NCBI GenBank assembly: GCA_030607345.1
Contig: JAUWKC010000008.1
Span: forward strand, 1 to 14,999
Direction: 5' to 3'
Length of the DNA: 14,999 bases
From: Planctomycetota bacterium
Lineage (GTDB): Bacteria > Planctomycetota > Phycisphaerae > Sedimentisphaerales > SG8-4
The position numbers and the translations under genes were made by a program. The number at the start of each line of letters is the position of its first letter. Position 1 is the stretch's first letter. Below, piece by piece: positions 1 to 6,176 of the stretch. The notes under the pieces were generated by a model, which ran no database searches, was not told the origin of the DNA, and saw only the letters and a program-made list of their open reading frames with translations.

Positions 1-1
1 A

Positions 2-709
2 ACGCACGGGTGGATTGAAAAGGGCCGAGGCGACTGGGCTGAGGATATGGCCGCGGCGATTGCTGGTCGTGTCGATGCCAATGACTGGATTTGCGGATAT
101 TTCGACTGGTCGGATGGGGCTGAGACTGTCAATCCGACCGACGCCGCCAGGTTTGCCAGAGATGTGGCAGGGCCCCAATTAGCAAGGCAAATACTCAAGA
201 CCAACGGTGATTGGCGGCATATCCATCTGCTCGGCCATTCGTGTGGGTGCTGGGTTGTCAGTGAGGCCGCAAAGATACTCGCCAGAGAAACGCAGGCCGA
301 TGTGCATTTGACGTTTTTCGATGCCTAGGGTCCTGCCCGCTGGGATGAAGAGTCGCTCGCAGAGGGTAACGCATCGGCAGAGGCAGAGTTTTGGGCCGAG
401 CAGTATTACACGCGGGACCTGACGCTGAAATGGACGCAGCACAACCTGAGATTTGCTCATAACGTGGATATTTCTGCTGTGAACGGCGTCGTCAAGAACC
501 ATAATTTTCCGTGGCAGTGGTATTTTGCGACCGTCAGCGGCAAGTATCCTCGGCAGGCTTTTCTGCATAAGGGCAGGCCTATATGCGTTGTTGGAGGGCT
601 TGAGTATGGCTTTGCCCGCAGCCGGGAAGCCGGCGGCGCCGATAGCTGGGAAAAAAGTCTGACATTGCCAACGGGTAACGAAGCAGTAGAGTTGACGAGA
701 AAGCATTGA
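2..709 (+). pseudogene. Alpha/beta-hydrolase (lipase-like), 5'-truncated by the window and split by in-frame TAG
   Basis: The reading frame is open from the left window edge to a TGA at 707-709 apart from one TAG at 326-328. Both halves read as one alpha/beta-hydrolase. Near the edge there is an HGW motif, typical of a lipase oxyanion region. The nucleophile elbow GHSCG has its Ser codon at 239-241. A strand ending TFFDA supplies a likely acid Asp at 320-322. A likely catalytic His lies in NHNFPWQWY at 500-502. The stop falls two codons after the Asp and before the His, where a Tyr would be plausible (DAYGP), so a single base change from TAT or TAC could explain it. TAG ends two intact genes here (the metallophosphoesterase and mnmE), so reassignment is unlikely. 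The product from the first part would lack the His and be inactive. A sequencing or assembly error remains possible. The natural substrate cannot be told. Confidence 0.7.
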
Positions 710-798
710 CACACCTGCGGCCGGGCTGCCTTGTGGGTCTTACGGTATTATACTAAAATATCTGTGGAATAATTGCGAGCTGCTCATAAGTACTTGTT

Positions 799-2391
799 AT
801 GGAAATCCGAACAGCGCAAAAAGGCGTTACATTAGGCGAGCGTTTTGTGCAGACTGCCCGCAGGAACTGGGCGCGGCGGTGTATGTGCGACTCAGCGGGG
901 CGGTCTTTCACCTACGGCCAGGCGCTGGTCAACTCAATCGCGCTTAGCGGCGTCATCAAGCGACTTTCATCCGGGCAGGAGAAGGTCGGTATCCTGCTGC
1001 CGCCATCCACAGCCGCGGCGGTTTCAAACATAGCTGTAACGCTGGCGGGCAAGGTTCCGGTTAACCTCAGTTATGCGGCTTCAGAAGAGCCGGCGGCCTC
1101 AGCTATCGAGCAGTGCGGTATCGAAGCTGTCATCTCGTCGCGCAGTTTTTTGAAGAAACTGCCGCGGTTCGGCGACCTGGCGGGGCCTGTTTTTCTGGAA
1201 GACATCGCTGCGGATATCGGCAATGCTGCAAAAGCAAGGGCGTATCTCAAGGCGCGGTTTTCCCCCGCTGATTCTGTTGTGCGCGGCGGCGCAGACGGCG
1301 ACGATTTGGCGGCGGTTATTTTTTCGTCGGGCGCCACCGGCAGGCCCAAGGGAGTTATGCTGAGCCACAACAATATTCTATCCAACATTGACTCACTGGT
1401 GTCGGCATTTGCGCTGCGGCCAAGCGACAATCTCTGTGGCGTTCTTCCTTTCTTTCATTCATTCGGTTTTACCTGTGCGTTGTGGGTTGCGCTTCTCAAC
1501 GGCGTCAGCGCCAGTTACGCCCCCGACCCGCTTGACTGCGCAACCGTTGGACGGCTTGCACGAGAAAATCGCTCGACGGTGCTTTTTGTCGCGCCGAGTT
1601 TTCTTTCGAGCTACATAAGGCGCGTGCAGCCGGATGATTTTGCAACTCTGCGGGCGGTTGTTGCAGGGGCGGCGAAACTCAAGAAAAGCCTGGCGGATTC
1701 CTTCGAGGCAAAGTTCGGCATCCGGCCTCAGGCAGGTTACGGTGTTACCGAGCTTTCGCCGGTGGTGGCGCTCAATATTGAGCCGCACCAGGCCGCGGGA
1801 TTGTATAGGCCCGGCAGTAAGGAAGGCACTGTCGGCCGGCCGATTCCGGGCGTAGAGGTTAAGATTGTGGAACCGGAGACGGGCGAGCCGCTGCCGGCAG
1901 GCCGCGAGGGCCTTTTAATGGTCAAAGGGCCAAACGTTATGCTCGGCTATCTCAACCAGCCAGAACAGACCAGCGAGGTCGTCAAGGACGGCTGGTACAA
2001 TACGGGCGATATCGCAAGTATTGATGCGGACGGCTTCCTGAAAATTACCGACAGGCTCTCGCGCTTCAGCAAAATAGGCGGCGAGATGGTCCCGCATATC
2101 GGCATTGAGGAGGTCTACCTGCAGGCCCTGGGCACCGATGAGCAGGTTGTGGCCGTGACCGGTGTACCTGAGCCAAGAAAGGGCGAAGAGCTGGTTGTCT
2201 TGTATGTTGACAAGGCCGGAGACCCGGACAAGCTGCACGACATCATCTCAAAGAGCAAGCTGCCCAATTTATGGAAGCCGAAGCGAGACAGCTATATCAA
2301 GGTCGAGTCAATCCCGACGCTTGGTTCGGGCAAGCTGGGTGTAGGGCAACTGCGTAAGATGGCACTGTCTGCCAGGAATGCCGGGATTTGA
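799..2391 (+). CDS. Acyl-adenylate-forming ligase (acyl-CoA/acyl-ACP synthetase-like)
   Basis: ANL-superfamily enzyme of 530 residues that should activate a carboxylic acid, probably a fatty acid, with ATP to an acyl-adenylate and pass it to a thiol carrier. Motifs run in order: the phosphate-binding loop SSGATGRPKG at 176-185, GYGVTE at 313-318 (adenine-binding motif), NTGDI at 401-405, the hinge region DRLSRFSKIGGEMV at 418-431, and the C-terminal lysine motif GSGKLG with Lys512. Family relatives usually have GKLD or GKxD, so the last residue is changed. The KIGGEMV stretch and the ending resemble the synthetase half of the bifunctional Aas protein, but no acyltransferase domain is attached. 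Length suits a stand-alone ligase. The ATG at 799 has no clear Shine-Dalgarno site. A hairpin follows the stop. Fatty-acid or acyl-ACP synthetase is the best guess; another aryl or acyl acid substrate cannot be excluded. Confidence 0.85.
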   Translation: MEIRTAQKGVTLGERFVQTARRNWARRCMCDSAGRSFTYGQALVNSIALSGVIKRLSSGQEKVGILLPPSTAAAVSNIAVTLAGKVPVNLSYAASEEPAASAIEQCGIEAVISSRSFLKKLPRFGDLAGPVFLEDIAADIGNAAKARAYLKARFSPADSVVRGGADGDDLAAVIFSSGATGRPKGVMLSHNNILSNIDSLVSAFALRPSDNLCGVLPFFHSFGFTCALWVALLNGVSASYAPDPLDCATVGRLARENRSTVLFVAPSFLSSYIRRVQPDDFATLRAVVAGAAKLKKSLADSFEAKFGIRPQAGYGVTELSPVVALNIEPHQAAGLYRPGSKEGTVGRPIPGVEVKIVEPETGEPLPAGREGLLMVKGPNVMLGYLNQPEQTSEVVKDGWYNTGDIASIDADGFLKITDRLSRFSKIGGEMVPHIGIEEVYLQALGTDEQVVAVTGVPEPRKGEELVVLYVDKAGDPDKLHDIISKSKLPNLWKPKRDSYIKVESIPTLGSGKLGVGQLRKMALSARNAGI

Positions 2392-2409
2392 CACGGGCCA
2401 GGTATTCGT

Positions 2410-2442
2410 CAAAACGGGCGAATTCGAGGCCCAGCGGTTTTG
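2410..2442 (+). terminator. Candidate terminator hairpin after the ligase gene
   Basis: A hairpin forms from CAAAACGGGC (2410-2419) and GCCC-AGCG-GTTTTG (2429-2442): a 6-bp outer stem and a 4-bp inner stem, with a 4-nt bulge on the 3' side and a 9-nt loop. It lies 19 bp after the ligase stop and before the promoter-like sequence of the next gene. There is no run of T after the stem, so intrinsic termination is uncertain. Confidence 0.35.
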
Positions 2443-2484
2443 CCCCTGGCGGCTGTTCGCCGTGAGAGTTTCTCCAATCAAGTC

Positions 2485-2513
2485 TTGACGCTCGTGGAAA
2501 GAACAGCTATCTT
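2485..2513 (+). promoter_or_regulatory. Candidate sigma70-type promoter for the M50-enolase fusion gene
   Basis: TTGACG at 2485-2490 and TATCTT at 2508-2513 are separated by exactly 17 bp, a good match to the -35/-10 consensus. Transcription would start near 2520 and leave a leader of about 100 nt before the ATG at 2619. The leader holds a short tandem repeat (2562-2575 and 2578-2590). Confidence 0.5.
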
Positions 2514-2602
2514 CTTGCCGTAAAGTGTCAAAACCAAAGATGGGTATCTTTTGAGCATTAGCCGTGGGCAGAGAAGCCCGTGGCAGAGAAAACCGGATGA
2601 TT

Positions 2603-2610
2603 GAAGGAGA
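2603..2610 (+). promoter_or_regulatory. Shine-Dalgarno site fixing the fusion gene start
   Basis: GAAGGAGA lies 8 nt before the ATG at 2619. An in-frame TTG at 2601 would add six residues but overlaps this site, so the ATG is preferred. Confidence 0.7.
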
Positions 2611-2618
2611 AGTTTAAA

Positions 2619-5522
2619 ATGGCCGAAGTTGTAGAGGCAAAAAGAAGCGTAACCAAGGGGTTGAAACAATTAGCCGTCTTAATCCTGACAGCCGTTGCAG
2701 CGAAAATGGCCGAGAGCAGGTTTTTGTCGAATGCCGCCCTCGGATTTTATCGCGGTGCAAAGGTTCTCGTTTTGGGGGCGACCTCCAAACTGTGCGCAGC
2801 AGGGCGGATTTTGCGTTCGGCGTTCGACGGTTCATATAGCCGGATTGAGACCGGCCTGAACCGAAAGGCTCTTGAGCCAAAGACTTCAGCCTACCTCGAG
2901 CGAGGATGGGTTATTGCCAACCATAAGCTCGTTTCCTTCCACGCCGCATTTATTTCTTCAGTGCTGAGCGTTCCCGAAGCAGTACAAGGCAAGTTGGAGA
3001 CATTAAGGTTTATGTTTTTCAGTGGAGAGACGTTAGTTTCGATTCTCATTCTTTATATCTCCTGGCATGTCGGTATTGCGATACACGAGATGGGGCATTA
3101 TCTGACCGCAGCTAAATTAGCCGCATTGAACAAGGATTCACAGGACTCGGCCGATGCGATGAAGAACAAAGATTTTCCGGCCAAAGCCCTGTGGTATCTT
3201 AGAATGTTTGTCACGATACCGTGGGACAAATTCGAAGGTGTAAAGAAAGACGGAGGTAACTATGCACCCGATGCTCCCTATAACCTGGCGGTGGCGGCGT
3301 CGGGACCTGTCTGGAGCGCTTACCTGGCGATGATAGCGCTGCCGGTTGCGATTGTTTGTATCTCGATAGGTTTGATTTCCGGCATTGAATCCTTCACCTA
3401 CATAGGAAGATTCTTCCTGGCGCCGGGTGTGGTTGGTCTGCTGGACCGATTTTTGGCGGACCGCGGAAAGCTCAAGGACTTCAGGTTGAGAGAAAGACTG
3501 GCCCGGGAGCAGGCTGGCAGAGCAGCCGAGGCGATTTCAAAGGAAAGCTGGCTGTACCAGGTCAAAAAGGTCAAGGAAAACATGGTCAAAAACAGAATGA
3601 TGGAAATCACGCTCAAGGACGGGACAAAGGTGGCTGCTCCGTGGCAGTTCAGAAACTGTGCGATGGGAGGAAGGCATACAGAAAAAGAGTACCCCGAATC
3701 AAACATCAGTATGCAGGAAAGTATGTTTATGCCGCTGTCGGCTAAAACGTATGAAGAAGCGCAGGAGATGACCGTGAAACTGCAGTACCGATTAAAGGAG
3801 ATTATTGAAGCTGCGCCCGGGGCAAAGGTTATGGGGATAGGGCTCGAAGGCGGATTGTCGCCTTACATCGATAAGGAGCCAACAGACAAGGTGCCGGAAC
3901 AAAGAATGTGGAGAATGATGAAACAAGCGATACTCGACTGCGAATATACGCCGGGGGTCGATGTGGCGATCGCGCTGGACCCGGCTGCTTCCGAATTGGA
4001 GAACGCTTATCGACATGAAACCGGACAGATGGATGCGGTCGGTATGTATCGATTCTGGAGAGATAAGAGCAAGCGCGATATGAGCAGAGATGAGGTGCTG
4101 GGGCTTTACATGCAGGCGATGGATGAGGGCATACCCGTACTTTCCATCGAGGACGGTTTCGGTGAGCTGGACCATGACGGCTGGAGGCTCCTGATGCACG
4201 GGGATGAGCAGCGAAAGATTGAAGGACTCGGCGACAGAATATTCGTTATCGGCGATGACCTGGTTACCACCAAAGACGAGAATATCGAGAGCTGTGCGAG
4301 AAACGGCGAAATCAACGCAACGCTTATAAAAGCGAATCAAATCGGGACCCTGTCGGAGACGGTTCTTGCGATGCTGACGTCGCTGGCGTACGGCGCCGAA
4401 TTGGTGGTTTCTCATCGTTCGAAATCCCCGAATGACCCCTTTGAAGCAGATATTTCAACAGCTATGAACGCGTTAGGGATGAAGGCCGGAGGAGGAGCCA
4501 ACACGGAGCGGCTTCAAAAATACGGCCGGGTGATGGAAATAATTGCCTTAGCCAAGGCCAGCCAAAGAGAGATAACCGACAGCGAGCAGGCCCAGACGAA
4601 GGCACGTGTTAAGGAGCTGGTTCGGATATTGACCGGCAAAGAAGACGTATCCATTATGCCGGACGCGGCGGATATCGATATCGCCAGCTTATTGATTCGG
4701 ATGTTGGCTATTGAGGCGGTCAGCGGAACCGAAGAAGCCACCAACGCGGGAATTCCTTCAGCAGCGGCGACGTTATTTTTTGGCCGGACCGGCACTATTC
4801 GCTTTAAGGGGTCGACTCCGCTGGGCACGTCGGCGGGTGTGGATGAAGCGATACATTATGTCGACAGCATCATCTGGCCGGGTGAAATCACGAGGAAATA
4901 TCCGGACTTGTTTGAAGAGGCCGGGGACAAAACATATCGGTTCAAGAAGGGCCTCGAGTTCGAAGAGATTAAATCCAAGAATGACGAGGAGCTGATGGCT
5001 CTTTGGAAAAGAGCAAGGCGTTATGACGGAATGGGCTGCATGGAGGCTGTCAAACACATCGAGACGGTTCTGGCCAAGGCTTTTAAGGGCAAGAGGCTTT
5101 CAGAAATCGGCGATTTACTGCAGGCCGACAAGGAATTGTTGACGCTGGAGTGCGACCAGGCCGTAGCGGCGGGAGTGCTTTCGAAGGACGCGACGGCCGA
5201 AGAGAAAATACGGGTGATGCAGAGAAAGGGCGTTCTGGGTATGAACGCGATTTTATCCTTATCCCTGGCACTTGGAAGGGCTATCGCAGCGAGCCAGGGC
5301 AAAGAGCTTTGGCAACTGATTCGGGAAATGGCCGCAGAAACGATGGCAAAATTTATCTTCGCAAATTCAACCAACGGCGACAAGAAAGAATTGGCGTCTC
5401 TCAGGACCATGGATTTCGAGGAGTTGAAGGCTCTGTTTGGTCAGACAGCCCAGGAAGCAATCAAGCAAGGAAAGACGATATACGAATTACTTAGAGAGCA
5501 ACTGGTGGTATATCCGGTATAA
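2619..5522 (+). CDS. M50-like membrane metalloprotease domain fused to a circularly permuted enolase
   Basis: 967 residues, about 2.3 times a normal enolase (about 430). Residues 1-120 are unassigned. Residues 125-290 look like a site-2-protease (M50) membrane domain: HEMGH at 156-160 inside a hydrophobic segment, a second hydrophobic block at about 218-253 with an SGP motif, and a third with LLDR, where Asp276 could be the third zinc ligand. From about 330 to 645 comes the enolase TIM barrel: GGRH (His353), MQES (Glu367), GLEGG (Glu410), ALDPAASE (Asp454), SIED (Glu511), GDD (546-547), IKANQIGTL (Lys571), SHRS (His599) and MKAGG (Lys622). A linker follows, then at about 690-910 the enolase cap domain, with PLGTSAG (Ser738, matching the metal-loop Ser of PSGASTG) and GMNAILSLSLALGRA. 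Barrel before cap is the reverse of ordinary enolase. Enolase interconverts 2-phosphoglycerate and phosphoenolpyruvate. The retained residues suggest activity, probably on the cytoplasmic face of the membrane. A pseudo-enzyme or regulatory role is also possible. Confidence 0.85.
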   Translation: MAEVVEAKRSVTKGLKQLAVLILTAVAAKMAESRFLSNAALGFYRGAKVLVLGATSKLCAAGRILRSAFDGSYSRIETGLNRKALEPKTSAYLERGWVIANHKLVSFHAAFISSVLSVPEAVQGKLETLRFMFFSGETLVSILILYISWHVGIAIHEMGHYLTAAKLAALNKDSQDSADAMKNKDFPAKALWYLRMFVTIPWDKFEGVKKDGGNYAPDAPYNLAVAASGPVWSAYLAMIALPVAIVCISIGLISGIESFTYIGRFFLAPGVVGLLDRFLADRGKLKDFRLRERLAREQAGRAAEAISKESWLYQVKKVKENMVKNRMMEITLKDGTKVAAPWQFRNCAMGGRHTEKEYPESNISMQESMFMPLSAKTYEEAQEMTVKLQYRLKEIIEAAPGAKVMGIGLEGGLSPYIDKEPTDKVPEQRMWRMMKQAILDCEYTPGVDVAIALDPAASELENAYRHETGQMDAVGMYRFWRDKSKRDMSRDEVLGLYMQAMDEGIPVLSIEDGFGELDHDGWRLLMHGDEQRKIEGLGDRIFVIGDDLVTTKDENIESCARNGEINATLIKANQIGTLSETVLAMLTSLAYGAELVVSHRSKSPNDPFEADISTAMNALGMKAGGGANTERLQKYGRVMEIIALAKASQREITDSEQAQTKARVKELVRILTGKEDVSIMPDAADIDIASLLIRMLAIEAVSGTEEATNAGIPSAAATLFFGRTGTIRFKGSTPLGTSAGVDEAIHYVDSIIWPGEITRKYPDLFEEAGDKTYRFKKGLEFEEIKSKNDEELMALWKRARRYDGMGCMEAVKHIETVLAKAFKGKRLSEIGDLLQADKELLTLECDQAVAAGVLSKDATAEEKIRVMQRKGVLGMNAILSLSLALGRAIAASQGKELWQLIREMAAETMAKFIFANSTNGDKKELASLRTMDFEELKALFGQTAQEAIKQGKTIYELLREQLVVYPV

Positions 5523-5563
5523 AACAGGACCGTCGGGCTGAGGGCACTGAAGCTGTCTTGGTT

Positions 5564-6031
5564 ATGCGCGGGCAAGATATTCTGCGAACGCTTTTATTTG
5601 TCATCTTTTTCAGTGTGGGGGCAGCGGCATTGAGCGGGGCGGTTCTGTTTGGTGATTTGCTTGGCTACTGCGAAAACAAAGACCTGTTAGACTCATCCGA
5701 GAAATCGCTGGAAAAGCTCAGGTCCTTAAACGCCGACTATGACGCCCTGCTCAAACAGGTGCAGGAAGACCCCGAGTTGATTGACCGCATCGCGCGTGCT
5801 ACGTTTGGCACAGGCCTGGAAGATGCAAATACCGCCTACCCAAAGGTCGCGCCGGAGCAGCTCGATGCTGCCCGAAGAGCACTGATGGAGGATACGCAGC
5901 AGCGACGTCCTGTTTCAGTCGCGCGACGCTGGGTCGAGCGGCTCAGCAGGCCCTGGCGGCGGGTTGCGGTATTTTTGTGCGGAGCAGCCCTTGTACTTGT
6001 TTCGTTTATGTTCTTTAGTTCGAAGCGGTGA
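5564..6031 (+). CDS. FtsB/DivIC-like septum formation protein with an extra C-terminal membrane segment
   Basis: 155 residues from the ATG at 5564; an in-frame TTG at 5558 is the alternative, and neither has a convincing Shine-Dalgarno site. It has a membrane segment at 8-34, a charged helical stretch at 43-68 likely to form a coiled coil (SLEKLRSLNADYDALLKQV), and then EDPELIDRIARATFG at 68-82. The last resembles the DPxYIERxAR element after the coiled coil of FtsB/DivIC, which link divisome proteins at the septum. Unlike the usual single-pass proteins of about 100 residues, it ends with an Arg-rich stretch and a second membrane segment at about 132-151. It starts 41 bp after the enolase fusion on the same strand, matching the eno-ftsB order common in bacteria, and is probably co-transcribed with it. 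The family call rests on architecture, the short motif and context. Confidence 0.55.
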   Translation: MRGQDILRTLLFVIFFSVGAAALSGAVLFGDLLGYCENKDLLDSSEKSLEKLRSLNADYDALLKQVQEDPELIDRIARATFGTGLEDANTAYPKVAPEQLDAARRALMEDTQQRRPVSVARRWVERLSRPWRRVAVFLCGAALVLVSFMFFSSKR

Positions 6032-6176
6032 CTGAATCGCACAGCCTGAACTCTGATTGACCTCGAAGGCCCCGGTGGAACTCCCCAGGCGTTGAGTCTG
6101 CATCTGCGTTCAGAGCACACAACACTGACCGGAGGCAGACCAGGACGAATAATACCGCGTTTCTTTCGCCACCCGG
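6032..6176. other. Convergent intergenic region between the FtsB-like gene and dnaA
   Basis: 145 bp where the left-arm genes and the dnaA group meet tail to tail. I expected terminators but found no strong hairpin with a T-run on either strand, and no recognisable gene. Confidence 0.5.

Noticed and set aside
326..328. TAG as a sense codon (genetic code change or pyrrolysine)
   Set aside because: TAG ends the metallophosphoesterase and mnmE at the expected family C-termini, so it works as a stop here; one isolated TAG is better explained by mutation or error.
749..754. TATACT as a -10 element for the ligase gene
   Set aside because: No acceptable -35 hexamer lies 16-18 bp upstream; the nearest candidate, TTGTGG at 731, leaves only 12 bp.
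3792..4415. Minus-strand open frame opposite the enolase barrel
   Set aside because: It is antisense to the conserved catalytic region, with low-complexity composition.
2619..5522. Two or three separate genes or a frameshifted assembly in place of a fusion
   Set aside because: The frame is uninterrupted for 967 codons, with no internal ribosome site I could see at the domain borders. Assembly chimerism still needs read-level checking.
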